Positions 46,278 to 58,076 are shown, counted from the first letter of the stretch. The stretch: DNA of 64,000 nt from Spinacia oleracea (GCF_020520425.1 NC_079491.1:31797449-31861448), one strand, 5' to 3'. Program-made: numbers and translations. Notes: generated from the letters alone by a model not told the origin.

Positions 46278-49043
46278 CTAGTAGGATTGATTGGAGTTTG
46301 GGGAATCCAAGGTGGGTTCACCAATATAGTAATGTAAATGCTGAATATTTAAATCCCTCTATTTCTTATCACTCTCCAATTGTAATCAATTGTCTACCTG
46401 ATAAAGTTGATGGTGGAAGGCCTTTTAGATTTCTTAACTACTTGGCTGATCATAGCAAGTTCATGCCTATCATTCACTCTGTTTGGGAGGATAATTCTAT
46501 CACTGGCTCAGTTATGTTTAGATTGTGGTGTAAGCTGAAAAAAGTGAAGTATCACCTTAAGCAGTTACACAAGGAAGAGTTTGCTGGTATTACAGATAAA
46601 ATTTCCTAAGCTAGACAGGATCTTGATGAGGTTCAGTCTGCTCTACAACATTTTGCTACTCCTGATCTGCTCAATAAGGAAGCTATCTGTGTTGAGAACC
46701 TCAGGAAATGGTTGAGAGTGGATGAGATTGCTTTGAGACAAAAATCCAGAATTCAATGGCTGCAGCTTGGTGACTCTAACAATCAGTTCTTCTTCTCCAA
46801 TATGAAAGAAAGAAATAGACTGAACAAAATTTCTATCCTCTATGATGATAATGGTACAAGATTGGTGGATCCAGAACATATTCAGAATGACATTTTGTCT
46901 TTTTACAAGAAATTGCTGGGGTCTTCTGCTCAAAATCTTTCCTCTATTCATGTTCCTATAGTTAGAAGTGGGCCTACACTATCTGATGTAGCAAGAAATG
47001 AGCTGTGTAGGGAAGTAACAAATAATGAAATTGATTCTGCAATCAAAGGCATTGGCAATGACAAAGCCCTTGGCCCTGATGGGTTGACTGCAGTGTTCTT
47101 CAAGAAAGCTTGGCCTGTTATTAAACAGGATGTGTATCAAGAAGTGAGAGAAGTTTTCAGTTCCAACCAAATGCTTTCTCAGTATAACTGCACTTCTATT
47201 ACTTTCATCCCCAAGATTCCAAATCCCACCAAAGTGAAAGAGTATAGACCCATTGCATGCTGTAATGTGGTTTACAAGCTTGTGTCTAAGATTTTGACCT
47301 CCAGAATGCAAGGTGTTATTGGTCAAGTGGTGAGTGACAGCCAGTCTGGGTTCATCCCTGATAGGCTAATTTCTGACAATATCTTACTTGCTACTGAGCT
47401 CATTAAAGGCTATACTAGAGGCCATCTGTCTCCTAGGTGCATGCTGAAAATAGATTTAAAAAAAGCTTATGACTCCATTGAATGGAGTTTCCTATATAAT
47501 GTCATGCTTGAGCTGGGGTTCCCTAAAATGTTTGTTGATTGGGTGTTCACCTGTATATCAACTGTTTCTTACAGTATTTTGATCAATGGAAAGCCAAGTG
47601 TACCTTTCAGAGCAAAGAAGGGATTGAGACAAGGTGACCCTATGTCTCCTTTTCTATTTGCTATTGGCATGGAATACTTGTCCAGGAACTTGCATCAAAT
47701 GAAACATCGGCCTGATTTAAACTTCCATCCAAAGTGTGAGAAGCTGTCTTTGACTCATATGTTATTTGCAGATGATTTTCTCATGTTCTGCAGAGCTGAC
47801 CCTATTTCTATTGCCTTTCTCCTAGATGCTTTTAACAATTTTTCTCTGGCCTCAAGGCTAGAAGCTAACATGGATAAAAGTAATATCTATATTGGGGGGG
47901 TGTATGGTGATGACAAAGCTGCTATTCTGGATTCTGTTAGTATTCCTGCAGGATCTTTCCCTTTTAGATATCTTGTTGTTCCTCTCACAACCAAGAAGCT
48001 GGTTTATAACCAGTGTAGACCTTTGATTGACAAAGTGATTGCAAGAGCTAAAACTTGGACGGCTAAGCACCTATCCTATGCAAGCAGGTTACAGCTTGTT
48101 CAAACAATCTTGTTGAGTCTGCAATCATTTTGGTGTCAGATTTTCATTTTGCCCAAGAAAGTGATTAAAGAAATTCAGAGTTTCTGTAGGATCTTCCTGT
48201 GGACTGGCAATATTGATCCCTCTAAGAAAGCTCTGGTGGCTTGGCAAACCATGTGCTTACCTAAATGTGCAGGTGGTCTGAACCTCAAAGACATGTGTAT
48301 TTGGAATAAGGCAGCAGTGGCTAAGCTTCTCTGGGCTATTACTTATAAGAAAGACAAGATGTGGTGCAAATGGGTTCACACCTATTATATCAAGGGGAGA
48401 GATATTAGGAATGTTCAGTGGCCCAAGTCTATTTCTTGGTCACTGAAGAAGGTGTTGGGATCTCAGAAGATGATTGATGATGCTGGGGGGGTGGTCTGTT
48501 GTGTGCAAAAATAGCTCCTACTCTATCAAAGCTATGTATCAGAGGTTATTGGGGCCATTTGAGAAAGTCAGATGGAGAAGGCTTATCTGGCAGAACAAGG
48601 CTTCTCCAAAAAGCTTATTCATTACTTGGGTGGCTATTTGGGGTAGGCTTCCTACACTTGATAGGCTGTTAAGGTGGAAAGTGGTGGCTAGCAACATTTG
48701 CCCTTTGTGTAGAAATCAGTCAGAATCTGTTCAACATCTGTTTTTTGAGTGTGGTTACTCTGCAGTCATTTGGTCTCATGTTTTGAGAAGCTTGCAGTTT
48801 ACTAGAACAGTGGGGAAGTTTGATTATGAAATGACTTGGATGATGAAAGCTGCAAAGAGAATAGGAGATAGGTTTAAGTTGTTGATCAACTACTTTGCTG
48901 AATGTATCTATGGTATATGGCTTCAAAGGAATGCTAAGGTGTTCACTGGCTCTTGTAGAAGTCCCCATGAAATGCTGAAGGATATCAAGTTTAGAGTAGC
49001 TTGTAGGGCTACTGATAGACAACAACAGTTGTTGCTTGATTAG
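46278..49043 (+). pseudogene. LINE ORF2 remains: endonuclease end, reverse transcriptase, RNase H-like end
   Basis: The first part (46283-46460) is only the end of the apurinic-type endonuclease (SRIDWSLGNPRWVHQYSN, then SYHSPIVIN). A stop lies at 46608-46610. The frame 46712-48514 holds the whole RT: IPKIPNPTKVKEYRPIACCN, DSQSGFIPDRLISDNI, MLKIDLKKAYDSIEW, GLRQGDPMSPFLFA and the catalytic LTHMLFADDFLMF. A one-step frame change near 48490 (at a GGGGGG run) leads into the zf-RVT part (IWQNKASPKSLFITWVAIWG, CPLCRNQSESVQHLFFEC), which ends at a TAG (49041-49043). Endonuclease and RT normally prime and copy the RNA at the target. This copy cannot do so by itself. Confidence 0.88.
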
Positions 49044-49347
49044 TGTTTCTTTGCTTGTTTTTCTTTGGTTGTTAGCTTGTGTAGCTTAGCTGCTGATTAG
49101 TGGTGTTTGTGGTGTTGTGGCTGCTGGGCCTTGAATTCTTTTGCTAGTTTTCTAGCTCTCTTGGTAATAATATATTATTATTTGCCAAAAAAAAAAAAAA
49201 AACTAAAGTTAGTTTTATGTTTTCCGCTGCAAAATTCTGAATAAGCCGTTACGTTTTCACACGGGCGATAATGCCTTGATAATTCTCTACGTTTTATATT
49301 AAAAGAGTACTTTAGAAAAGGGAGAATTGTCGGGGTGTTACAGTAGG

Positions 49348-49761
49348 GAGGAGGGGAGAGAGCTGCAAGGTAGAAGGAGAAGAAGATAGGGGTAAAAAAT
49401 GATCCGCAAGAAGAGAGGAAAGAGAAAGGGTGAAACACAAAAAACGAAGAGGGGAGGCAAGAGACTGAGATCAGTGAGTTCCAACACGTGGCAGCATCCA
49501 ACGACGAGGATAAAACTATAGTAAAGAGTTAGAGTCGAGGGAAAAATAGTAACAACACTATTGGATAAATAGTTAAATCTCACATCTTACTTTTTAAAGG
49601 GTGTAAGATACAATTATTATATTTCGGATTTTTTTTTCCGAAGACATAATAAAATTAGAGCTAGCTTGTCATCATGGATGGGCCAGGGGTGGCTGAGGTT
49701 GGTCAATAAGGCCCCGCTATGATTAAAATAAAAATTAAAGACTGGACTATATAGCATAATA
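49348..49761. other. Spacer with purine-rich tract
   Basis: AG-rich sequence (49345-49480), then AT-rich sequence. The minus-strand frame at 49178-49501 is Ser/Phe/Pro-rich low complexity. No gene is recognised. Confidence 0.45.
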
Positions 49762-49883
49762 CTCCCTCCGTCTCAAAAAAATTACCACGTATTCTTTTTA
49801 GGGACGTCCCTATTTGTTTGCCGCATACCTTATTAATAAAGTGAACTTTTCTCTAAGGGGAAATCTTTTAGGGACAGAGGGAG
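49762..49883. mobile_element. Stowaway-type MITE (122 bp)
   Basis: The ends CTCCCTCCGTCTC and (reversed) CTCCCTCTGTCCC lie between TA dinucleotides (49760-49761 and 49884-49885). It is a short internally deleted relative of the element at 41110. Confidence 0.85.
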
Positions 49884-49885
49884 TA

Positions 49886-50569
49886 TTAACTTAGCAAAGA
49901 TGGTTAGTAAGGTTCAATTCATGTGCGCATAATGGCATAAGTTCTTTTCTTTTATGTGTATAATTAGTGCTTTATTTTGTTTTTTAATTATTTAAACAAT
50001 GGCAATGGCTATGTTTTTTTTGACATAGGCTTAATTATATAAATAAAAGATAATTACATATTACAACTTACTACGACTAAAACAAACTAACCTGCTATGG
50101 CCATTAGAACCCCTTACAAAGATTAAACATCAAACTACCAACAAAATATTAAAAACAGACAAGATAACATGTTCTTCATTTTCCTACCCTTGATGGTTGC
50201 CACAACTTTATTTACCACGTCTTACATTGATCACCGTGCCAACAAATTTTTTGCTATTGATCTCCTTTTTGAAGATTGAATTGCAATGTGTTTGGTAAAT
50301 ATTGAGATATTCCTCTGAATACCAATAGAGCTTGGAAACCAAAGAAAATAGCAAAAAGAAGTAATACCACGAGTTGGTTGCAAATGACTTATGATTTCCT
50401 CACAAACCCAAAGAGTCACTAAAAGTGACTCGGTAAACATTATATAAACCCCGGAAACGAAAGCAACGTATGTTCAAATAAAGGTTTCTAACCTAAAATG
50501 AGATTTGACACCAGTTAACCTCATATTCCAACACACAACCCAAACCCGTACAACATAAAACCCCCCCTT
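49886..50569. other. AT-rich spacer, possible older retroposon piece
   Basis: A T-run followed by GACATAGGC (50013-50029) resembles the 3' end of the retroposon at 50584 (T-run followed by GACAGGCAC). It may be a diverged minus-strand relative covering about 50015-50450. No target duplication or reading frame supports it firmly. Confidence 0.35.
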
Positions 50570-50583
50570 CCATGCAAGCATTT

Positions 50584-53500
50584 TTTTTTCTTTTTTTTGA
50601 CAGGCACTAAACAGGTTACACTTATGAAATGTTAAGGAGACCAACCATACAACCCTGAGTAGGTCGTTCATGGGATTCCTTAACATTTTCTCTAGAAATA
50701 TGAAAAACATTGCATGATAGAAAATGCTTCTTATCCCTATGAACCCTGAGAGCAAACGTCATACAGATTACAAACTGAAATAAGATTACATGAAGTAAGA
50801 ACCCAACTACCCGATTGCAAGGCCATAGCCAAGAGACATAGCCGCTCTTAACACGAACTCGAACCCTGCAAAACAATAAACTTACCATAGCTCCTTTCGA
50901 GTATTTTTAAAGGGTGTACAATAGGGGCCACTTGCAGACGAGCAACAAAGGGACTTTGATGCTGGAAACGGGTTCAACCCACGCGAAGGAAACATGACTA
51001 TGCTTTGATGGAGGTTTGTAATACCTCGTATTTTTCTATTATTATAAATATATTTTATTATATTTATAAAGCATTTCGTTGTATTTTTACAAATTAATTT
51101 CATTTAATGAGAATTAAATGCACTTTTATTTTTAATTAATTTAAATATTAATTATTTCAAAAACCGTATTATTAAATAAATTCAAGGAATTTATTTAATC
51201 AGGAATTGTTGGGTCGTATTTCAAAAACGAATTTAATAAACTTAAAGCCCGGTCGTTTTGTTTTAATTAAACCCAACAAAGCTTGCAAGGAAATTAATGA
51301 ACTAAGCCCGAAAGCAAGCCCAACTCAAAACTACCCTAACCTATCCCACAAGGGAGAGAAAACCTATAAATAGACCCTCTCATTAAACCCTCACAAAAAT
51401 TTCAGCACTCTCTCTCTCCTCACTTTCTCTCTCCTTGAGGCACCCTTCCCTCTCCTCTCGTCCGACCCCTTTGCTTGCCGCGCAAGGCACGCTGCCCTGC
51501 CGTGTGTGCTCGCCCAGCCTCACGCGTCGTGCCTCGTCCCGCAGCCCGCAGCGCCCCGTGTTGCTGCTGCCTTGTCCCTCGCCCAGCACTTCGCGTGCCC
51601 TTCTCTCTCTCGTCGCCTCGCCCCGCAGCGCAGCGCCCTCGCTGCTGCTGTGTGTTGCGTGCGCGTCGTCCCGCCCAGCATCCACACGAGCTCGTGCCCG
51701 CTCGTCGATGTGTTGCGCGCCCAACGCTTGCCTGTCCCTCTCGCCCTCGTCGCGTGCTCGTGCGCACTGCTGTTGCGGTGCGTGCGTATGTTGTGTTGTT
51801 GCGTTGATTGTTCGACGCACACGCACACAACACAATTAATTGTTGTGTGCGTGTGTGTTGTTGAAATGGGACAATAAAATTATGTTTTCAAAAATATTAA
51901 TTTTCAGTTTTAAATTGATTTAATTATTGTGATTGAGTTTAATTATTGGATTGTTTAGATTAATTAAAACGGTTATGAACATCGTATTGGGTTAGTATTG
52001 TGTTTTAATTAAAGAGATTGGTTTTGATGATTTAAATTATGATTTTCAGATTTTATATGTTATAAAGTGTGGATTTTTGAAGTCAAAACATGTTTTCGGA
52101 TTAAACTATTGCTAGGTTTTTGGTTTCAAATTGATTAAGCAATTGATTTACATAATTTAATGTCAATTTAAATTATGGGAATCAATCAAAATTTTCAGAA
52201 TGTTTATGAGCTTTAAAAAGTTGGTTTTTAAGGGTTTTAAAGCGAAAAAGTCAATGTTTTTATACTAGGACTTGAGTTGACTATTTGAGACTATTAAATT
52301 ACCAATTAATGAATGACTTTTAATTAAACTAAGGGTTTTAGTTTCTTAAATAGTTGCTGGAAATTTAGTAAACATGGATAATAATTTAGTTCTCTTATTT
52401 TGTTTTATAGGAGTTGATTTCTAGTGAGTCGTGATTCGCACAATGGCCCCCGTACTTAGGTATTCCAGGTACGTACAAGACTAGGGTGACCACCCATCCC
52501 TTGAGGACTTTATGAAGTGTATTGAATGCGAATCATGTGAACTTATATGTTATGAATTCATGTTTGATGATTGGGAACGAATATGTTATTATGAATTCAT
52601 GTTTAATGTTGAGAACGAGCATGTTATTATTATTGTTGAATCTATGTGAACGAGCATGTTATGAATTGAATTATGTTTTATAGATTCTATTGAACTATCA
52701 TGTTATGGACTTTTATAATCGTTGAATTATGTCAAGCATGTTGTTCAAGTTGGTTTGCATGTATGAGTATTGCGCATGCAAGTTGTTATTATTATTATGC
52801 TATAGTACAGGATGTCTAGCATAATTATTGAGTCAGTCGAATATTGCCAGTGAGCAATATATATTCTACCAAAGGGGTAGAATATGTTAGAGAGTCTATG
52901 TGAATTGAATTCAGGACAATTCGTGCTAAGGGCACACCCCGCTTGTTAATAGGCAATGTCGGGTTATCTCAAACAGTTTTTTTGAGAAGGAACAATGGGA
53001 GTCATTTCACTTGAGTCTTGTTTGATCACAAGTCCTAAAGAATTAAAATATTAAAGAGTCATTGTTGAATTGAGTAATTTTTCAATTGTTTGTATGTTGT
53101 GTCTTGAGTCGCCTTGAACATAATATACTAATTAACGTAAAGTGTAACCCAAAGAGCTTCAAAACTCTTGGAACGTATATACCTTGAGTATGAACAATGG
53201 GGGGAGTCTTGCTGGAAAACTTGTACTCCTAGAATGATACAAGACGTTGTTTCATTCTTCTTTTATGCCGTTCTGCATTGGAATTCCTGTCGGTATGGCC
53301 CGACTGTCGGTAGTAGCCCGACTTATTTTGGTATATGGTTGGCTCCCATCTTCTTTCTTTCCTTTTGAGGATACTTTACTTTACCCGTTCGAAGCTACTT
53401 TTTATTAATCTGTGAGTCAAGAGTCGTGTCTCGTGTCGAGTCTTGTCTCCATGTTTACTCGTTTATTTTATGGCTTTTGCATGTGGATTATTTAATTGTC

Positions 53501-55173
53501 GAGTGAAGCATGTTAGGATAGAATGTTATTCTAGCTTGTCCGTACTCAGCTTTTGCTGACTTCGTGCTTCATGTCTTCTGGTCATGGCCTTCGCCTTAAT
53601 GACCCTATGATGATCCATCAATTGCATTTGCGTTGTTGGGGAGTAGATTTTCAATAAAGCAGGTTTGTAGAGATAACTTGCGGGAGAAGTTATCATGGGA
53701 TTCGAGTTGAGAGTTTTATGCTTCCGTAATTTATAAACTCTATTTTATTTTATAGTCATGACTAATAATAATACTACTACTATTTTCAGTTAATGGATTT
53801 CAAACGGTTTGTTTTAGTTTGGGCCTCAACGGTTCCAACTTGTCTTAATGACCATTAACTATTTATTTAATGTGTTTTGAAAGTTAGTTATTTCCGCTGC
53901 GTAATTCTGGTAAATAGCCTTAGCCGTTATCACGGTGGCGGTAATATCTTGGTAATTCTTGTGTTTTAAGTTGGAAAATGTTTTATAAAAAGCAAGGAAT
54001 TATTAGGGTGTTACAAGGTTGTTGAGAGATTGCACTGGAATGCCGCACCCTGCTAGAGACACACTGGACACCTTTTGTCCACTCCCAGGGACCGAAAGCT
54101 AACTGCTCTTCTCGGAAGTCTTGAGACATTTCCGAGGGAGACATCATCCTTAGTGTCTTCCCAATGGACTTGCCTACATCAAAGTGCAGTTCAACCTGTA
54201 TTCCTTCAACGAGGAGATACAAGTACATGGAGGGCTTTGCTTGCCCCAAGCAATGAAGTTGGGGAGCCTCCTTCAAGATTTTTGATTTAAGAATGGTGAC
54301 ATACGTCTTCACCAAGACCGAGACAAAACTGACTAACATTGAGCCAATTCTATCTGACACTCGACCCACAGCATGCACAACAAACACAATCCTCACAACA
54401 AACCAAACCCCTGAAGCTATGACTCTGACTTGAGATTCCAGAACTTGAATCTTTTCAAGCCAACTAACCAACCAAACTCCTAAGAAATTCCAACCAAACC
54501 AAATTTTAGGTACCCCACAACTCCGACTACAACTACTCCAACCAGAGGAACCAACTGCATGCCACCGCAGACCCACATCAACCCTCGGCACTTGGCGCCC
54601 TTCAAGCAAGCTCATATCCCCACCGAGGTTAACCGAAAACTCAAAACCCCAAATTCTAACAATATCCACATAAATCATAATATACTGAAATCAGCCAGGT
54701 AGAATTATCACATATCCGATACGAAGAGACCACACAAACATACTAAGAACACTTAAATAACGACAGTCCAATAGCAGGGCATACAAAGCAACTAAAAACA
54801 CACCATGGGACAAGGGGAGGAGCAATAGATCCATACTAGATCGAACCTAAACATTTGGTAGTGGGAAATCCAGTGAGAAGCACTAGATCCAGCTGCACCA
54901 CCGCATAAACAAATGGTCGCCCCTATAAGTAGGTGGTGCCTGGCCTGACAGCCTTCTAGAGCACGTTTCGACCGACAAATTCAAAGATAAAACAAAGAAA
55001 ATTAGGGAAATAACTTAAGTGCAAGCTTCTCATCGGCAATGGCGATGCAAATCACTGATCGCCGGCGAGAGAGGTGGAGGAAGATGGGTTTTGGGGGTTT
55101 TAGAGAGAAGTCAGAGAGAAAGAGGAGAGACGTGAATAGAGAAGTTACGAGTTAACGATGTTAAAAACCTATA
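50584..55173 (-). mobile_element. Poly(A)-tailed retroposon (LINE-derived), split by a solo LTR
   Basis: A 12-13 bp duplication CCATGCAAGCATT flanks the unit (50570-50582 and 55174-55186). On the minus strand it starts ATATAGGTTTTTAACATCG and ends in an A-rich tail (reversed T-run at 50582-50599). Removing the solo LTR leaves about 1.6 kb. The start is a CT-rich leader with an ATG context. A long minus-strand frame (about 54678-54016) ends with MSPSEMSQDFREEQLAFGPW, reminiscent of the zinc-knuckle-to-end part of L1 ORF1. A non-autonomous L1 derivative is the best reading. A retrocopied host transcript is the alternative. Confidence 0.7.
51017..54015 (+). mobile_element. Solo LTR of the Tekay-like family (3.0 kb)
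   Basis: It begins TGTAATACCTCG (51017) and ends GGGTGTTACA (54015), with perfect 5 bp duplications AGGTT at 51012-51016 and 54016-54020. It matches the LTR at 10824-13763 along its whole length in reverse orientation. A TATA box (TATAAATA, 51365-51372) and the GC-rich leader (51430-51870) are at the same positions. No internal element sequence is left. It was inserted into a retroposon, so it is younger than that unit. It looks like a complete LTR. Confidence 0.95.
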
Positions 55174-55300
55174 TCCATGCAAGCATTCTTTGTACAAGCA
55201 TTATTTAAACTTATATTAAAACATCAGTTTCTCTCAAATAATATATAAAAACATTAGTTATGTGAAATAATATGAACTTCTTAGAAGATACAATATCATA

Positions 55301-55610
55301 TCTATACTACTATTTTAAAACACAATGTTTGCATAAAGTGATGTCAAGTGTCATATCTTTTATATTATTTTATTTTGTTGTTAAATCTCTATTTACATAC
55401 ATCCTTTTCACTTCTCCTTCTTAATTAGATATTCATTTTATTTCAAAATTAATTTTATTTGTTTCACATTCTGAATTTAATTTCAATACTCTAAATGCTT
55501 CACATTTTATTATTTCAGAATTTGGTATCCTGATTTATATGACATAAACGTTGTAACCAAATTTTAAATTAAGAAACTCGTGCATCGCTATCGCACGTGG
55601 TAAAAACTAG
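55301..55610 (+). mobile_element. Small Helitron (310 bp)
   Basis: It starts TCTATACTACTATTTTAAAA and ends CTAG, with a hairpin (CGTGC..GCACG, 55579-55598) shortly before the end and host A/T flanks (55300 A, 55611 T). No coding capacity. Its start resembles that of the Helitron at 14060. Confidence 0.8.
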
Positions 55611-55667
55611 TTTCTTATTTATAGAGTTTTAGTTTTTCACTATTTGTTAAGAAGTTATATGGGTCTC

Positions 55668-57150
55668 TGATATGTGTGTTTTATGTAGAGTTTTTACCCC
55701 CGTCCCTTAGTACTTTTTGATCTCAAATGAGCTCTTCGGAGCGATTTTTAGTACTAATGTGCTCCTTGTAGTGTGTTTGTAGTTTCAGGTTCATCATTGT
55801 AGGAATTAGTATATTTTTGTGCATTTCCTACTCATTTGAATCAATAAAAGCGATTATGTACTTTCGAGAGCACAAACATTAAGTTTGAAGAGTTTTGAAG
55901 CAAAGCGAATAACGAAGGAAGTACAAAAATGACTATAGTCCACTATTTTAAGCATAACTCAAGTTCTACAACTCCAAATGATGTAATTCTAATTGGGTTG
56001 GATTATAGACTTCAATATCTTTCCAACAAGTGGTCACTCGCCTAATTCCGACGAATAACGAAGGAGATATGACGTTTTGAAGATAGAGGATCGTGCAGTT
56101 TCAACACGCGCCCGATCGAGCGGGCTTCGCCCGATCCGGATCGGGCGGTCATTCTGGGCGCTGTTCTGGGCATTTTGCAACCGCCCGATCGGGCGGAATT
56201 TCGCCCGATCGGGCCAACTATCGAGCACATCGCCCGATCGGGCGAAGCGTCGCCCGATCGGGCCACGCCAACCTCCAGCGTATTTCGCGAGATTTTATTT
56301 CCGATTTTGGGCTCTATTTTGGGCAAACTATAAATACTAGCCCCTTATATTTTTAGTGACATCTTTTATTCTAGTTTTCTAATTACTTAGTCTATTTTAG
56401 TTCTCTCTATTTTCTCCAAACACTTAGTTTTAATTTTAATCAAAGATTCAAGCTTTATTATTCCATTGTTCTTCAAGTCGGTATTGTTTCTTGCTTTAAT
56501 TTATCTTATTGCTTGATCATGTTTTCTATTATGTTAATTGCTTTGTTATTTATTATCATGAGTGAGTAGTTTAATTTCTAGGGTTTAGGGGATCCATGAA
56601 TGCATGATTGGGATTATATGTGGACTTGATTAATTGATTGATTGATTATAATTTCTATAGCTTATTATTATTGCTCGTCAATTCTGTTCGGCCGGACTAT
56701 TTTGATTTGAGTTTGATTAACCTTAGATTATGCGCCGAGAGGTATAAATATGATGTTTTTTGGTCTGTGGCTATTAGATAGGAATTATTTCTAGTACGTA
56801 GCGAGAGCCCGCTAGTTGTTCTATCCTAAGGAATTCATAAGATTCGAGAGATGCATGTTTTCCTAATTATGATTGTTCATTGATTGTTATTGTCCGTTGT
56901 CCAATCCCGCTCTGCATTTATGGTGAACCGTTGCCCTAGATTCCTTTAATATTGTTATTTTCCGATTTGATTATTTGCTTTAGTTTAATATACAAACCAA
57001 TCCAACTCTTTGTTACCAGTAGTCTAGATTAGTTAATTAATAGTAGAAAGAACATTGTTTCCCTGTGGATACGATCCCTGCTTCCCTTACTATATTTTTA
57101 GTTGGTGAACGTTAGGTTTATCTTTGATAGGAGTGCGATTTAGCCTGTCA
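55668..57150 (+). mobile_element. Solo LTR (1.48 kb) with a palindrome array upstream of its TATA box
   Basis: It begins TGATATGTGTGTTTT and ends GATTTAGCCTGTCA, with perfect duplications GTCTC at 55663-55667 and 57151-55155 side (57151-57155). The 3' part (TTTCCCTGTGGATACGATCC, then TTTGATAGGAGTGCGATTTAG) is the kind of ending I know from plant Tat/Athila-group Ty3 LTRs; family placement is tentative. A TATA box (TATAAATA) is at 56329-56336. Between 56100 and 56270 lie about six CGCCCGATCGGGCG-type palindromes (separate entry). No internal element sequence is present. Confidence 0.88.
56100..56270. repeat. Array of CGCCCGATCGGGCG palindromes
   Basis: At least six perfect or near-perfect units centred on CGATCG (around 56110, 56135, 56190, 56210, 56238, 56257), with irregular 15-50 bp spacing, lie about 60-230 bp upstream of the LTR TATA box. 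The spacing is uneven and the centres are self-complementary. They are rich in CpG in an otherwise AT-rich LTR, so either protein-binding sites for a dimer or methylation-prone sites are plausible. Confidence 0.9.
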
Positions 57151-57155
57151 GTCTC

Positions 57156-57542
57156 ATTTGTCATGAGTGTTGAAAACTTTTAATAAGTTATATGGCCACG
57201 TCTGCCGCAGGTTTTGAAAAAAATTATAACCTAATAATATTGCATATTTTTGTATGGTGAAATATTCAAAAGAATATAAAATTATCGTGAATTATATAAT
57301 TGTCATATTATTATTATGCGTAGACGGATTTTCAGGAGAATAGATACTATGGACATGGTCAAGATTAAAATAATGTGGCTCCCTGATGATTTTTTTTTTG
57401 ATTTGGTTCTGTCTGTCCTCGTGAAAATTTAAGAAGTTGTATTGATAATTTGCAAAAAACTTTTTGCCATTTTGCTTTTTTATGATAATTGCTCAATTAC
57501 CACAAAAAACAAAACAAAAACAAATTTTCTTTTGAAGAACAC
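57156..57542. other. AT-rich spacer
   Basis: No gene, RNA or repeat end recognised. Confidence 0.5.
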
Positions 57543-57614
57543 TCAGGGGATGTTCGGTACAGTTACCGTTTCCCGTTTTTCTATTTTTTTAAACAAAAAA
57601 TAAACAAATCAGTG

Positions 57615-57989
57615 TGATACGGGAAGGTTATCTCCTTCACTGTTAACCAATCTCCAAGGTGAAGATCAGCTGATAGAATCGATTTCCAGAAGAGGAGGAG
57701 AAGAATACAGAACAGAAGAAAAGAAGATCAGAAGAAAGAAGAGAGAAAGAAGACTTTAGAATGAGAAAACAGAATTAGAGAATTAGGAGGAAGTTGTGAT
57801 TTTATTATGTAATTGATTGAATCATACAATGAAGTTGATCATCTATTTATACAACTGCTGACATTAAGGATCAGCTGTAACTAACTACAACCAACTGCCA
57901 CATCAGCAAAATCAGTTATAACAACTTTTTAACCAAAATTGGCGCCTAAAGTCAAACATCCAAGATGTTGACTTATTTAATCCTTATCA
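57615..57989 (-). mobile_element. Small solo LTR (375 bp), probably Copia-type
   Basis: Perfect duplications CAGTG (57610-57614 and 57990-57994) flank a unit that starts TGATAC and ends TTATCA. On the minus strand it reads TGATAAGGATTAAATAAGTC.., has a TATA-like TATAAATAG near 57855-57846 and a pyrimidine-rich tract after it, the usual layout of short Copia LTRs. It lies inside a Harbinger-like element and is therefore younger. Confidence 0.82.
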
Positions 57990-58076
57990 CAGTGTTCGGA
58001 TGTTCCGTTGAAAAAAACAATTTATTGATTCATATTATAAATCTGCAACGATAATTAGGAAACCACAAAAAGTGGT

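Larger units (their letters stand above)
45157..49202 (+). mobile_element. L1-type LINE, internally deleted, with poly(A) and 10 bp TSD
   Basis: It is flanked by CTAAAGTTAG (45147-45156 and 49203-49212). The 5' part holds a (CT)n tract and the 3' end a run of about 16 A. ORF1 (45300-46277) and ORF2 remains (46278-49043) are present. Its total length of 4.0 kb is well below the 6-7 kb of complete plant L1 elements, mainly because the segment between the ORF1 middle and the end of the endonuclease is missing. The clear tail and duplication suggest a fairly recent insertion into the solo LTR. Confidence 0.92.
42532..49342 (+). mobile_element. Solo LTR of a Ty3 element, split by a LINE
   Basis: It begins TGTAATCCCCCG (42532) and ends GGGGTGTTACA (49342), flanked by perfect 5 bp duplications GTAGG (42527-42531 and 49343-49347). 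Without the LINE (45157-49202) and its duplicated site, about 2.75 kb remains. Several blocks match the Tekay-like LTRs elsewhere in the window, such as TTTCCGCTGC near the end, the TACTCAGCTTTGCTGATTACGTG block (44857) and a GC-rich leader (42955-43390), so it is a related family. No gag or pol is present: a solo LTR left by recombination, older than the LINE within it. Confidence 0.9.

Noticed and set aside
53983-54678. A 231-residue minus-strand protein gene
   Set aside because: The frame runs across the border of a solo LTR (54015) and the rest lies inside a poly(A)-tailed retroposon, so it is not a host gene.
56042-56356. Open frames in both directions over the palindrome array
   Set aside because: They exist on both strands because the palindromes read the same in reverse. 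They consist of repeated RPDRA/ARSG-type peptides, with no known domain.
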